DNA of 64,000 nt from CBDCZY01 sp965224745 (GCA_965224745.1 CBDCZY010000001.1:434001-498000); one strand, 5' to 3'; numbered from the stretch's first letter, positions 46,062-55,851 are shown. The notes: generated from the letters alone by a model not told the origin. Numbers and translations: made by a program.

Positions 46062-46325
46062 AATGGGGTTTTGCGTTATTTGATACGGGTCGTTATGATT
46101 TGGAGAGCGCTTCAAAAAACAGATCGATTGCGTCTTTAGAGTCTGGTAACGGCTGATTTAGGAAATATTCATCGTCTCAATGACTCTTTTTTCATTGGAC
46201 CAACTTGTTTTTAGCAACTGTGAGAGAGGCTTAATTTCTCCCGCTATTGGTGGTTCTTAGCAAGATACAATAGAGGCTAACAATCGAATGTTGCCTGGAT
46301 ATAATCAAGGAGGTAATCATTTTGA
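46062..46325. other. Intergenic region upstream of GT4
   Basis: No gene certain. On the minus strand about 46090-46175 a frame without a start reads DDEYFLNQPLPDSKDAIDLF and FEALSKS before a stop, possibly a gene tail left by the IS insertion. AAGGAGG at 46307-46313 is the ribosome site of the next gene. Confidence 0.3.
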
Positions 46326-47534
46326 TTGATAAGACTAACAATTAATCATGCGAATATGAAAAGTGATAACAATAATAAGCTTGATTCGAGTTCTATTCAC
46401 GTCATCGTGCATGATCACCCTAGTCCTGACCGCGGTGGCGTTGAAAATATGGCTTATTCGATCGCACTTGCACTTAAAGCAGAAGGTGAGGATGTTGCGG
46501 TAACCGGCATCAATACGGTATTAAACCAATGTTTCCCAGTATCAAGTGGTATTCTTCGTATTCCACTTGAACGCCCTGTCCGTAGTAAATATTTTAGTGA
46601 CTTTAGAGTTGCTTGTTTATTATTGAAACTCAATCGTCAGTTTGGGGAACGCATGATCTTACATTTACTTATTTTTCGAAATGTAAAGGTATATCGTTGG
46701 TTAAAGTGGCTCATGCGTGGACGATGTATAAGTTATTTTCATGGAAATGAAGTTGTTCGACTCGCACGAAAAACACCTAAAGCACTAGTAAAAAATATAG
46801 CCCTCTGTGATCTGATTATTTGTAATAGTGCATACACATTAACTTGGACGCATAAATTAGGCCAGTTTCCAAATATTAAAATTCTGCATCCCAGTATTAA
46901 ACTGCCATCATCTGTCCCAACGAAAGAAGAAGCAAGAAAGCATTTCAATGTTGGTAGTAAAAACATTTTATGGATAATGATTGGTCGGTTTGTTTGGAGA
47001 AAAGGTCATCTTTCTGTCATAGAAGCAGTAAAACAACTACTGCCACGTTATCCCAATCTTTATTTAGTTATAGCTGGAGAAGGATCGATGCAAGCGGCGA
47101 TAAAAGCAGCGATTGCTGCTGGGGACTTTGATGACCATGTCCGTTTATTAGGAAAAATAGAGGAGTACGAAAAATGGATGCTCTTCACTGCTGCAGATTT
47201 TGCACTAATGCCCAGCCTGATTGACGAAAACCGCAACGAAGTAGAGGGGTTTGGAATTGCGAACATTGAAGCTGCGGCGATGGGTGCTATTCCGGTTGGT
47301 ACCTTGACGGGTGGAGTTCCAGAAGCGTTGGATTTTGGACAAGCTGGTATTCTCTTACCGGCTTGTGACAGCAATGCGTTACCGAATGCTATTGCTACTC
47401 ATTTGATACCCTATTTAGATAGCCCGAAGCAATTAGAGCCATTACGAGCTCATGCAACAGAGCGTGCCCGCAAAGATTTTAGTTGGTCTTCGTATGTTCA
47501 AAAAGTGTTAGAAGCTTGTGAAGAATTTAACTGA
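46326..47534 (+). CDS. GT4-family glycosyltransferase
   Basis: A 402-residue GT-B enzyme. The N-terminal half has HVIVHDHPSPDRGGVENMAY (acceptor side, Gly-rich loop), and the C-terminal half IMIGRFVWRKGHLSVIEAV, YLVIAGEGSM, RLLGKIEEYEKW and EGFGIANIEAAAMGAIPVG, the Glu-x7-Glu donor site of GT4. The start is probably TTG 46326, 12 bases behind AAGGAGG; ATG 46356 is the alternative and costs only 10 residues. Likely builds LPS or exopolysaccharide; sugar and acceptor unknown. Confidence 0.88.
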   Translation: MIRLTINHANMKSDNNNKLDSSSIHVIVHDHPSPDRGGVENMAYSIALALKAEGEDVAVTGINTVLNQCFPVSSGILRIPLERPVRSKYFSDFRVACLLLKLNRQFGERMILHLLIFRNVKVYRWLKWLMRGRCISYFHGNEVVRLARKTPKALVKNIALCDLIICNSAYTLTWTHKLGQFPNIKILHPSIKLPSSVPTKEEARKHFNVGSKNILWIMIGRFVWRKGHLSVIEAVKQLLPRYPNLYLVIAGEGSMQAAIKAAIAAGDFDDHVRLLGKIEEYEKWMLFTAADFALMPSLIDENRNEVEGFGIANIEAAAMGAIPVGTLTGGVPEALDFGQAGILLPACDSNALPNAIATHLIPYLDSPKQLEPLRAHATERARKDFSWSSYVQKVLEACEEFN

Positions 47535-47805
47535 TTGCTCCGTTTCAGTGCTCGCCGAAGCTCTTTTTATTTAGGCTAGATTGCCAGGATGTGAGTTTTT
47601 TCATAATTAAGCCAAGCCTAAGTTGTTAAAAATAAATCACTTTAACCTTTTGAAGAAGGGATAGGGTTGGAAGTAAAAAATTATATTTCAAGGTTTGTTT
47701 TTTTCTATTAAACTTATATAAGCTTCTGATTTGCAATACGGTTGGCTTCATGAAACATAAGTAGAGAAAATGGCAGAACTCTATATTTTATAAGAAACTT
47801 TATAG

Positions 47806-47994
47806 ATGATGATTGCTTCACCCTGTGTAAAAAAATGTTGTCTTAATCAGAAAGATGTTTGTTTAGGCTGCTTTAGAACTCTGGATGAGGTGCTGCAGTG
47901 GCACGAGGCAAACGATGATGGAAAGAACCAAATTCTTGTTCAGGCAAAACAGCGTCAAATAGAGCACTTAAAAAATTACAATGTCTCAATTTAG
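47806..47994 (+). CDS. DUF1289 domain protein
   Basis: A 62-residue protein with SPCVKKCCLNQKDVCLGCFR and TLDEVLQWHEAND, the four-cysteine DUF1289 signature (PF06945-type), likely a small zinc or iron site. Function unknown. Preceded by 270 bases without a gene. Confidence 0.85.
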   Translation: MMIASPCVKKCCLNQKDVCLGCFRTLDEVLQWHEANDDGKNQILVQAKQRQIEHLKNYNVSI

Positions 47995-48133
47995 GGTGCG
48001 GATATGCCAAGCACATCGAAAGGATTACTGATTATTAGTATCAAGTATTTTTTCTTCTAAAAGCATTTTTCATGTTTCAGATGTATAAATCCTTATTTCC
48101 ATTCGACCTTTTAATCATAAAGTCACTCAACAC

Positions 48134-48703
48134 ATGAATAAAGTATCGATCAAACGATATGCTCTCAAAACGATTGAGAGCATATTAGTCATTGGGTTCA
48201 TTCTTTTTGAAGAAATTATTTGGAATATCTTCGTTAAACCCATCTTTGATTACTTTCAAACGCTCACTGTGCTGGATGCGATCAAAGACCGCCTGATAGG
48301 ATTAAACCGCTATTACTTAGTTACTTTATTTATATTTAATTTTGGTATCACTGAAATTATGGGTGTTTTATCAGGGATTAGTTTGCTGAAAGGTGAAGTA
48401 TTGCTGGCTATTGGCGTTTACGCTCTAAAAATTCCAGTGGCGGTATTTACTTTTTGGCTATTCGATTTGACGAAGGAAAAATTAATGTCGTTTCACTGGC
48501 TCAAAGTTTCTTACGATAAAGTCATGGAATGGGTCGATTTATTAACGCATTCTTCAGTTTATTTGACAGTTAAGAAAAAGGTTGGGGTTCTCAGAGCTAA
48601 AATTCGAATGATTGTAAAAAAATACTTGGGGGAAGGCAGCTTTTTTTCCAGTGCCAGGGCGCAGTATCTCATTTTCAAATCCTACGTTGTTAAATATTTT
48701 TAA
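48134..48703 (+). CDS. Membrane protein, unknown function
   Basis: A 189-residue protein with about three membrane segments (residues 12-34, 58-85, 88-112) and a basic C-terminal helix (residues 115-189, many Lys/Arg). Start at an ATG without strong ribosome site. Not recognised. Lies between the DUF1289 gene and PPi-PFK, in opposite direction to the latter. Confidence 0.6.
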   Translation: MNKVSIKRYALKTIESILVIGFILFEEIIWNIFVKPIFDYFQTLTVLDAIKDRLIGLNRYYLVTLFIFNFGITEIMGVLSGISLLKGEVLLAIGVYALKIPVAVFTFWLFDLTKEKLMSFHWLKVSYDKVMEWVDLLTHSSVYLTVKKKVGVLRAKIRMIVKKYLGEGSFFSSARAQYLIFKSYVVKYF

Positions 48704-48876
48704 ACTTGAATGGTTGGTTATATGTAATGAATATTCCGACGTTCCAGAATCCCTAATCTTAACAAGAAATAGGAAATAGTAAACGGAATGACTACGGTGT
48801 CTGTTTATAACAAGATTGACTGAGCTGAGGATCGAAATGTCAGCCCAGTTGTTTCAATGAGGTAGCTGGATTACGA

Positions 48877-50106
48877 TTAGTGGCTCACATCCACTTTTTT
48901 ACCTTTGGCTTGACCTAGTTCTGACAGGGTTGAAGTAAACCAGTGAGTATCCAAATTAAATGGTTTGCCACCTTTGATGCGTGGAAACTCAATGGCCCGT
49001 AATATCCCGCCTTGATCTTCGTCGTGTCCCATAACGCCCGATTCGCGGCGAAATGCACACTCAACCGCTAAATCAGCACAAGATTGTATTAAACGAATGT
49101 CTTTTAAATTAGCTGCCGAGGCACGAGCGAAGTAACCAGATTTTTGCACCAGTGTTTTTTCTGCGCCAACCATCTCGGCAAATTGTTCGCCAAACCACTT
49201 GCCGGGATTGACTGCATCCAATTTAATGTGGCCAAAAGCATCGCGCGGGACCTCTTGTCCTTTGGTTTCCATTTCAGCCACAATAGCCTCAACACCAGCG
49301 CCTTCAGAAACAAAAATATTCACGCAATCGACTTTGTCCATTACAGCCCGGAGGCGTTGAGCTTCAGCGGCTAGGTCGATTTTCATTTCTGGAATAAAAA
49401 TACCATGCACTTCAAAAGCTTGGCGATCAAGCCCGATTTCTGGCAACCATTCTGCTTGATCGAGCAGTTTTCGATATTCCAGCGCTGTGGCGGCGGTCAG
49501 CCAGCCGCAGCTTCTGCCCATCACCTCATGCACGATAAGCATTCGGGGATTGGAATTATTTTCTGCTACGACATTCCAGAAGTAGCGAGCACCTTGTTCG
49601 GCTGCAGTCCAAGCGCCCAGCGATTGTTTGATGGGAATAACATCATTATCAACGGTTTTAGGTAATCCGATAACCGTCAAACCATAGTTGTTTTTTGCCA
49701 GAAAAGCAGCAAGATCAGCTGCTGCAGTATTGGTATCATCTCCACCAATGGTATGCAGAACATCGACGTTATCTTTAACCAGTTGATCGGCTGCAACTTG
49801 TTGTGGGTCTTGCCCTTCTTGAACCAGTCCACGCTTGATACAATCGGCAACATTAGTAAGTTTGACTCGGCTATTGCCGATAGGCGAGCCACCAAAATGG
49901 TGTAATAGGCTTGCTTTTTCTCTAATTTCTGGTGTGACTGTATAGTAATCACCGAGTAACAGACCTTTATAGCCGCTACGATAACAGATTATTTCAATAC
50001 TTGGATCTATCTCCGAATACCTTTCGATTAGACTGCCTATGGCAGAGCTTAGGCAGGGAGCTAATCCACCTGCGGTTAAAATAGCAACTTTTTTAGGTTT
50101 GTTCAT
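48877..50106 (-). CDS. Pyrophosphate-dependent 6-phosphofructokinase
   Basis: A 409-residue PFK-A-fold enzyme interconverting fructose 6-phosphate and fructose 1,6-bisphosphate. The phosphate-donor loop reads GGDDTNTAAA (a second Asp where ATP-PFKs have GGDGS) and the catalytic loop GLPKTVDNDV has the Lys typical of PPi users; MGRSCGWL is also conserved. Methanotrophs such as Methylococcus are known to use PPi-PFK in RuMP sugar cleavage, matching hps-phi here. Monocistronic. Donor type is inferred from motif. Confidence 0.92.
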   Translation of the reverse strand: MNKPKKVAILTAGGLAPCLSSAIGSLIERYSEIDPSIEIICYRSGYKGLLLGDYYTVTPEIREKASLLHHFGGSPIGNSRVKLTNVADCIKRGLVQEGQDPQQVAADQLVKDNVDVLHTIGGDDTNTAAADLAAFLAKNNYGLTVIGLPKTVDNDVIPIKQSLGAWTAAEQGARYFWNVVAENNSNPRMLIVHEVMGRSCGWLTAATALEYRKLLDQAEWLPEIGLDRQAFEVHGIFIPEMKIDLAAEAQRLRAVMDKVDCVNIFVSEGAGVEAIVAEMETKGQEVPRDAFGHIKLDAVNPGKWFGEQFAEMVGAEKTLVQKSGYFARASAANLKDIRLIQSCADLAVECAFRRESGVMGHDEDQGGILRAIEFPRIKGGKPFNLDTHWFTSTLSELGQAKGKKVDVSH

Positions 50107-50852
50107 GAAATGGTTTCGCTAGTAGAAGTTAAACAATGATGTGAAACTTAGGAACGTGCACGAAATAACTACGACAACTAACTTGTTTTTTTGTCCGTCT
50201 TCGGTGTTGTGGCAACAGTTGCGTAGCCTGCTATGCGTTTGTTGCCACGCCTTGAAGACAAACAAAAACCCCGCGCTAGTTGCCGAACTTATTCCGTGCG
50301 CGTTCCTTATCAGAGTGCTTTTCACATCAAATATTGATGATGAGTGGGAATTGTGATCGCCTCTTGTTACCTTAAATTACGATGATGGTTTATGGCACTT
50401 GCTGTAATCTAATGAAGCGAATTCATAAAACCAATAGTTAAAAACGCGGAATTATAACACAGTGCTTTAGAAATTTTTTTAGTTTACGAATTTGCTTTCA
50501 AACGTGTATCTTTTTAAATACTTTCCGTGGTCTTTTGGTTTTCCTAGTAATATTCTGTTACTTACTTAAAGTTTGGTTAATCCCTGGGGCGGATTGTTGG
50601 GCATTTCGGAATACACAGATTCTTGAGGTTTAGTCTTTATTTGCTCTGCCAACAGACAACTCGTTATAATCCGAATAGCTAACTATTTTACCGGCGTAAC
50701 TATTAGAAAAACTGCTGCTTACCGTGTCAAAAAGTTAAGGTTGCCTGAGTGGTGATAATGCAAAATGGTAGAAAGTTTGAGTAAAAGATTTAATACAATT
50801 AATTAAGCAGTAAATTATAAAGCAGAAAAGGTGTGCGAGGAGTAATTCTAAT
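50107..50852. other. Long intergenic region with an inverted-repeat element
   Basis: No gene. Holds the 50150-50307 repeat element directly behind the PFK start, then about 500 AT-rich bases without recognisable structure. GCGAGGAG about 12 bases before 50853 is the ribosome site of the next gene. Confidence 0.45.
50150..50307. repeat. Inverted-repeat (MITE/REP-like) element, copy 1
   Basis: Arms 50150-50168 and 50289-50307 pair at 17 of 19 bases (AGGAACGTGCACGAAATAA). The interior contains a nested stem (TTGTGGCAACA...GTTGCCAC) around GCGTAGCCTGCTATGCG. Related cores occur at 51743 and 55930. Confidence 0.7.
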
Positions 50853-51605
50853 ATGTTTGAATCATTTGCATTAAGGCCATTATGGAAAGTGCTCAAGGGT
50901 CATTTAAGAGACTTGGTTGAGCAGCAACCTAAGAAGAAGTTCGAGAAAGTGTTACATGCTAGCTTGCCCCAAGCTGTTGATGATTTGGCGGGTGTCATTG
51001 TAAATACTTTGACGGAAGATGGGGCAGAAGTGTGGTTGACAGATCGTATCTCTTTAGCTGATGAACCAAAAAAACCATTGTTGAAGCTACAAACGATACC
51101 CCTCAGTCAGTTGACAGAATCTCAATTATTGACATTTGAAATGTCAGAGAAACTACTATCTTATGGGTCATTGGAACAAGCCAAAAGCCAAGTCGGCTAT
51201 AGCGAAGAAGAATGGGAAAGTGTACTTGGCCATTATTCAGAACATTTCGTAAGGCATGGCACCAGGTTCGCACTAGAACGCTTAATTAAGCGACAGACTG
51301 TATTTGCGCATAATTGTATCGTACTAACATTGTCAGATTCTGAGGAATATCCTTTGGGTGACGAGGCTACGAATCACGATATGATTAAGATTTATACTTT
51401 ACCATCATTAAATGATGATACTTCCCCTTCTGTAAAAGAAGTCCGAAAGATTTGGTTAAATCGCTTCAAGCCGAATTATCTTTATGAAAAAAATGTAGTG
51501 GCGGAAGTAGAAAGTGATGAAGAGCAATCCTCCGCAGAGAATGATGATTCGGATGAACCAGCGCAAGAAAATAACGAAGATCAAGGTCATACCTTTGAGG
51601 CTTGA
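50853..51605 (+). CDS. Conserved-looking cytoplasmic protein, unknown function
   Basis: A 250-residue protein without signal or membrane segment, starting behind GAGGAG. Residues 1-205 look globular (FALRPLWKVLKGHLRDLVEQ; SQVGYSEEEWESVLGHYSEH, which resembles a helix bundle), and the last ~35 are acidic and disordered (ESDEEQSSAENDDSDEPAQE). Not recognised. Stands alone between repeat elements. Composition resembles its neighbours, so probably a native gene. Confidence 0.6.
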   Translation: MFESFALRPLWKVLKGHLRDLVEQQPKKKFEKVLHASLPQAVDDLAGVIVNTLTEDGAEVWLTDRISLADEPKKPLLKLQTIPLSQLTESQLLTFEMSEKLLSYGSLEQAKSQVGYSEEEWESVLGHYSEHFVRHGTRFALERLIKRQTVFAHNCIVLTLSDSEEYPLGDEATNHDMIKIYTLPSLNDDTSPSVKEVRKIWLNRFKPNYLYEKNVVAEVESDEEQSSAENDDSDEPAQENNEDQGHTFEA

Positions 51606-51689
51606 TAAATTGTATTGAATAAAGCGTACTCGAGCTGATCAGTGTTTCCTTGAGCGCATGTTATAAAGTACTAAGGACTCCCCATTAAA

Positions 51690-51791
51690 AAACTGCCAAA
51701 ATTAACTTGTCTTTTAGTTTTTCTTCTTCGATAGAAAAATAGTCGCGTAGCCCGTTATGCGCGAGTATTCCTACCTTGAACTGAAACAAAA
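51690..51791. repeat. Inverted-repeat element, truncated copy 2
   Basis: Aligns with the inner part of the 50150-50307 element: AACTTGT...core TCGCGTAGCCCGTTATGCGCGA...TTGAACTGAAACAAAAACC. The right arm is cut where an insertion-sequence remnant starts at about 51792. Confidence 0.55.
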
Positions 51792-51898
51792 ACCTAAAAA
51801 AAAGAAAGACAGAAACTTTTTAACCAGATTTTTGAACAGAAAATACAGGTTTAACTTTTATGGGCTTTTCAGGCTCATTTCTGAATTGGAAAATACTG
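51792..51898 (+). mobile_element. Solo right end of the DDE (rve-type) insertion sequence
   Basis: About 107 bases matching the last codons of the transposase (KKERQKLFNQIFEQK) and the right terminal repeat, ending ATTGGAAAATACTG as in the copies at 24645 and 63499. The rest of the element is absent. A deletion scar. Confidence 0.8.
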
Positions 51899-51951
51899 TT
51901 TGCAAGACCTGAACATCCCGCTAGAATTTGCAAGTATTTTTTAATAACAAA

Positions 51952-53139
51952 TCAACGCATTTCATAGTTCCTTTGATGCTTAATCAAAGACCAGATGACT
52001 CTCGTTAAATGTCGCCCTAAAGCTCTGACTGCTTGGTTATGCTTTTTACCTTCAGCACGCTTTTTGTCATAATAAGCTTTGGAACTGGGTACCCGCTCGA
52101 TATGTCGAGCTACCGCTACCATCATAGCCGCCTTGGCGCGCTTATTGACTTGCCTGGGTGTTTTCGTGCCTTTGAATTGCCCAGATTGATTGTCTAATGC
52201 GGCCATGCCGATATACAGCGCTAAACTAGCCTCGGAAGCAAATCGCTTCAGAGTGCCGATCTCACCCGCCAACTCGGCGCAGGAAATGACCCCAAAGCCA
52301 GGAATAGACTGTATCCGGCCAGCAATCACCGAGTGTTCAGTAAGGTCCATTATTTGTGTTTCTAATCGCTTAATAGATCCCATGATTGCCAAGATACGCT
52401 GAGCATCCTCAATGATCATCTCACCCACCCAAGCGACTTCGGGTGCAAAGTAAGCGGTTTGTTGCCACTGTTGGATGATATCCGCGTATTGGTGACCAAC
52501 ACCTTTGACTTGAAGCAGGCTTTTGCCCTGAATGCGAGCCAGTTTGGAGAACTCATCACGGCAGGTCAGAAAGTTTAAAAACCAAAGATTATCAACACTA
52601 CCGGTAATGTCTAGTAGACCCGGTGAGACCGCCTTGAGGTCCACCTGTAGACGATTGGCGATGCGCATCTTATCATTGACCAACTGGCGGCGGCGACGTG
52701 TTAAGCGTTTGAGCTGGTCGTTTTCTGCAGGTGTTGCGGCGACTTCTTGCAACACATCCTTGGCTAAGGGTAAATGGGTACGCAACTGGAACAGTTCCAG
52801 AATTTTATGCGCATCAATCGGGTCGCTCTTAGCGGGCCCTGGAAAAATTTCTTTGAAACGAGCTAGCTTCAAGTTGTTGACATTATAGAGCGGATAGCCC
52901 CGCATCCGAATTTCCGTATCTAAGGGTCGCGCGTGACCATTGAAACCTTCCATCGCGATGGCGACCGGTAATCCAGTGCGTTTTTCATGAACCGCCAAAC
53001 GCTGGAAAAAATCGCGAAAACCTAACTTATGATGGGCCAGGTCAAACTCTTCCAAAATCGCCCCGTCGGGGCCGGCAATGGCCACCCGGTGCTGATAAGA
53101 ACCAATGTCAATGCCCACGGTAATTTGTGATGTTTGCAT
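51952..53139 (-). CDS. IS110-family transposase, full length
   Basis: A 395-residue DEDD transposase. The N-terminal RuvC-like domain has VGIDIGSYQHRVAI (Asp), AIAMEGFNGHARPLD (Glu) and PGPAKSDPIDAHKIL (Asp pair). The C-terminal Transposase_20 domain has IQSIPGFGVISCAELAGEIG, LALYIGMAALDNQSG and a Ser-containing stretch. ATG 53139 (MQTSQITVGIDIG) is preferred to the 13-residue longer frame. The bases upstream (53140-53400) would hold the guide RNA if it is of the IS110 type. Looks intact. Confidence 0.9.
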   Translation of the reverse strand: MQTSQITVGIDIGSYQHRVAIAGPDGAILEEFDLAHHKLGFRDFFQRLAVHEKRTGLPVAIAMEGFNGHARPLDTEIRMRGYPLYNVNNLKLARFKEIFPGPAKSDPIDAHKILELFQLRTHLPLAKDVLQEVAATPAENDQLKRLTRRRRQLVNDKMRIANRLQVDLKAVSPGLLDITGSVDNLWFLNFLTCRDEFSKLARIQGKSLLQVKGVGHQYADIIQQWQQTAYFAPEVAWVGEMIIEDAQRILAIMGSIKRLETQIMDLTEHSVIAGRIQSIPGFGVISCAELAGEIGTLKRFASEASLALYIGMAALDNQSGQFKGTKTPRQVNKRAKAAMMVAVARHIERVPSSKAYYDKKRAEGKKHNQAVRALGRHLTRVIWSLIKHQRNYEMR

Positions 53140-53402
53140 AGTGCTTACGCCTCTGCTATAAAAGATGAAAATTATCATCCAGCGTCTCGTCTACACTCAG
53201 AGCCACATCAACCGATTGGCACCATCCCGGCAGACGCTTTGGATGATGCAGATGACAGGGGCGGCACTTCAGTGCCGAGCGGATCTAATAAACCAGACCG
53301 CTGACCCCATGAGCCACACCCCCGTCAAACCATAGGCTAACTCGATTATCGTGTTTTGTCATCCGCAAATTTCGGAACAAAAGCCCCTTTTTCGATAAGC
53401 CT
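53140..53402 (-). other. 5' noncoding end of IS110; possible guide-RNA region
   Basis: About 260 bases upstream of the IS110 transposase start, with no gene and a GC content above its surroundings. A GGCACTTCAGTGCC hairpin lies at 53263-53276. In IS110-type elements the bridge RNA is transcribed from this side. Boundaries of the element were not identified, so this is only positional inference. Confidence 0.3.
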
Positions 53403-53442
53403 GTGGATAAGTGGATATCATCCCTGATATCCACTTATCCAC
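53403..53442. repeat. Perfect 18-bp inverted repeat (cruciform/terminator-like)
   Basis: GTGGATAAGTGGATATCA, loop TCCC, then its exact complement. A DnaA-box match TGTGGATAA lies at the left arm. It is 55 bases beyond the methyltransferase stop, so it could end that operon, though no T-run follows on the minus strand; or it is the structured target of the adjacent IS110. Confidence 0.65.
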
Positions 53443-53496
53443 GAGCCTAACAGGTTTGTTTTTATTCCTTAAATTCTATGGTAGACACTGTTCTTT

Positions 53497-53979
53497 CTAG
53501 TGAGTTTTGAATATTGATATGTGAGGAAGCCAACGTCCAACCGAGTTGATGTAGTGCCTATAGGTTGATCCATACTGTTTTAACAGGATAGGTTCTTCAA
53601 AATATAAAACAAATAATGAAACGATCAGACTAAAAGCGATTAAAATTTTTATGATGAGGAGTGATTGAAATAATATTACTTCTCCCAGTAAGATCGAAAA
53701 AATCGATACATACATCGGGTTACGAATCATACCGTATGGCCCTTTGACGACTAATTTTTTAGGCGGATCCTGGGGTGATGGTGTTCCATTGCCCAGTTTC
53801 CAGAAAGTCCAAACGCACCAAATATATAAACCAACTCCCAGCAGGATCGGGAAAATACCCAGATGATTAAGGTATAACTGGCTTGTGTTTTTTTGAATGA
53901 CTGCCCAATATGGGAGCCAAACGGTAAAGGTACCTGGAATGATGGCAGAAAAGATTAATATCTTTATTATTGTTGGCAT
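53497..53979 (-). CDS. ICMT/PEMT-type membrane methyltransferase
   Basis: A 160-residue membrane protein (ATG 53979, MPTIIKILIF; an upstream start would overlap the aminopeptidase gene) with about four segments and the family signature KLVVKGPYGMIRNPMY followed by EEPILLKQYGSTYRHYI. Relatives methylate phospholipids or isoprenylated cysteines using S-adenosylmethionine; the bacterial substrate here is unknown. Start is 11 bases after the apeB stop, so it is in an operon with msrB and apeB. Confidence 0.82.
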   Translation of the reverse strand: MPTIIKILIFSAIIPGTFTVWLPYWAVIQKNTSQLYLNHLGIFPILLGVGLYIWCVWTFWKLGNGTPSPQDPPKKLVVKGPYGMIRNPMYVSIFSILLGEVILFQSLLIIKILIAFSLIVSLFVLYFEEPILLKQYGSTYRHYINSVGRWLPHISIFKTH

Positions 53980-53989
53980 TGAAGAATGT

Positions 53990-55306
53990 TTATACTTCGT
54001 TAAAGAATTGATACATGACATTTATCATCGCTTGATGATCGAAAACACCTGCACTTTCCCGGATGCTATGCATGGCCCACATGGGATTGCCGACATCGAT
54101 ACTGCGAATACCTAACTTGGCTGATGTAATCGGGCCGATAGTCGAGCCGCAAGGCAAATCGGTGCGGTGAGAATATTTTTGAAAGGGTGCATCAGCCAGC
54201 TCACACCACTTGATAAAATGAGCTTCTGAAACGCTCTCGGTGGCATAGCGGTGGTTGGCATTGATTTTGATAACCGGGCCACCATTAACAATCGCTTTAT
54301 GGTCGGTTTCGTAAGCATTTGGAAAGCTGGGTTGAAATGCATGCGCCATGTCTGCGCTGATGAAAAAACTGTGAGCCATTGACCGCTTAGCGTCCTGCGG
54401 GGTCAAGTCAAGAGCAAAACTAATTCGCTCTAATATATCGGTTAAAAAACTGCCGCTGGCGCCTTTAACGGTTTCACTGCCAATTTCTTCATGATCGAAA
54501 AAGGCACAAACCATAGTATTGCCGGATGCTAATGTTTGATCGTTTAACAGAGCGCTGATCGCCGCATGGCATGAGGCTAAATTATCAAGTTGACTGTTCG
54601 CGATGAATTCGCTGTTAGATCCCCAAAAACATCCTTTTTGGGTGTCGTAAGCATTGAGTTCCCAAGACATTATTTGACTGGCTGTAAGGTCAAGGTGTTC
54701 TGCTATCAGGCTGTTCAATAATGGTTGAGGAGGCATTTCTTGAACCAGAGTTGACAAAATTAACGGTAGTTCATTTTGTCTATCGAGTTTTAACCCTTTG
54801 GTATTAACCTCGCGGTTCATATGGATGGCCAGGTTAGGAAGTCTTAATAAAGGTTGCTTAAAGCAAATCTGTATCGTTTCAATGTGACTCTTTATTTTAC
54901 AACTCACTCTGCCCGCCAAACTTAAATCACGGTCAGTAAAGGTGGCAAGTATTGGGCCACCGTAAACCTCGACACCCACACGAGCGATACTTTCTATGGT
55001 TGGTGTAGGATTCGGTTTGACACGTAACCCAGGTGAGTCAGTATGAGCGCCAATAATTTTAAAACCTGTCTCAGCCAAGGTTTGCTTTCCCACGACGAAA
55101 ACAATAATTGAGGAATCATCACGCACAACATAATAACGACCAGATGGTTCAAGTTGCCAGCTTGATTGTTCGTAGAGTTTTAAGAAATCGAATTGTTGCA
55201 ATTGCTGTTCGATAGTAGCGACTGCGTGCCATGGGCTGGGACTCGAATCAATAAAATCCAGCAGTTGACGGGCACTTTGCTGCGCTTGAGAGTTTGGTTT
55301 ATTCAT
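53990..55306 (-). CDS. apeB: M18-family aminopeptidase
   Basis: A 438-residue dinuclear zinc aminopeptidase removing N-terminal, often acidic, residues. FKIIGAHTDSPGLRVKPNP has the first zinc His/Asp, CAFFDHEEIGSETVKGA the catalytic Glu pair, FFISADMAHAFQPSFP a zinc Asp, and HRTDLPCGSTIGPI the C-terminal His. Length and order match the family. Start overlaps the msrB stop by 8 bases. Cytoplasmic. Confidence 0.94.
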   Translation of the reverse strand: MNKPNSQAQQSARQLLDFIDSSPSPWHAVATIEQQLQQFDFLKLYEQSSWQLEPSGRYYVVRDDSSIIVFVVGKQTLAETGFKIIGAHTDSPGLRVKPNPTPTIESIARVGVEVYGGPILATFTDRDLSLAGRVSCKIKSHIETIQICFKQPLLRLPNLAIHMNREVNTKGLKLDRQNELPLILSTLVQEMPPQPLLNSLIAEHLDLTASQIMSWELNAYDTQKGCFWGSNSEFIANSQLDNLASCHAAISALLNDQTLASGNTMVCAFFDHEEIGSETVKGASGSFLTDILERISFALDLTPQDAKRSMAHSFFISADMAHAFQPSFPNAYETDHKAIVNGGPVIKINANHRYATESVSEAHFIKWCELADAPFQKYSHRTDLPCGSTIGPITSAKLGIRSIDVGNPMWAMHSIRESAGVFDHQAMINVMYQFFNEV

Positions 55307-55697
55307 CTTTAATTTTAATTTGCAATGAAGCTGAATTTATACAATACCTGAGGCCAGTTGGTTGTGGGCCATCTTCAAAAACATGACCGAGGTGCGACCC
55401 ACAGTGTTTGCATGTGACTTCTACCCTGCGCATACTGTGGGTATCGTCAATATTCTCGGCAATTGCTTCTTTCGATATTTTTTCCCAAAAGCTTGGCCAT
55501 CCTGAGCCAGAGTCAAACTTAGTCGTTGAATCGAATAAGGGTTTATCACAGCAAACACAATGATAAATGCCCTCATCTTTGCAAGAAGCATATTGACCGG
55601 TAAAAGGTGGTTCCGTTCCTTTATTGATGCAGATTTGGAATTGCTCTGGAGTCAATTTTGATTTAAGTTCATCATGAGTTGGGATATCATTTTTCAT
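55299..55697 (-). CDS. msrB: Peptide-methionine (R)-S-oxide reductase
   Basis: Reduces methionine-R-sulfoxide in proteins. ATG 55697 (MKNDIPTHDELKSKL) is preferred to a 16-residue longer frame. 132 residues with GTEPPFTGQY, two zinc CxxC pairs (CVCC and CKHC), GSGWPSFW, RVEVTCKHCGSHLGHVFEDG and the catalytic Cys in RYCINSASL. First gene of the msrB-apeB-methyltransferase operon. Confidence 0.95.
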   Translation of the reverse strand: MKNDIPTHDELKSKLTPEQFQICINKGTEPPFTGQYASCKDEGIYHCVCCDKPLFDSTTKFDSGSGWPSFWEKISKEAIAENIDDTHSMRRVEVTCKHCGSHLGHVFEDGPQPTGLRYCINSASLQIKIKDE

Positions 55698-55851
55698 CTT
55701 TAAGAACCTTATTGAATAAGCATTTGTAGATTGTAAACCGACCATTCAGCTTCTGCCAACCGCTTCTGAATTACAATGTATTGTAAGGACTTGGTTTTGA
55801 ATAAAAAATGAGACTAAAGGTTGAGGCAAATTTAATAAACTATTGCTCGAC

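Noticed and set aside
53276..53287. CCGAGCGGATCT shared (inverted) with about 57572-57583
   Set aside because: A 12-base match between two places in 64 kb is expected by chance; not evidence of a common IS target.
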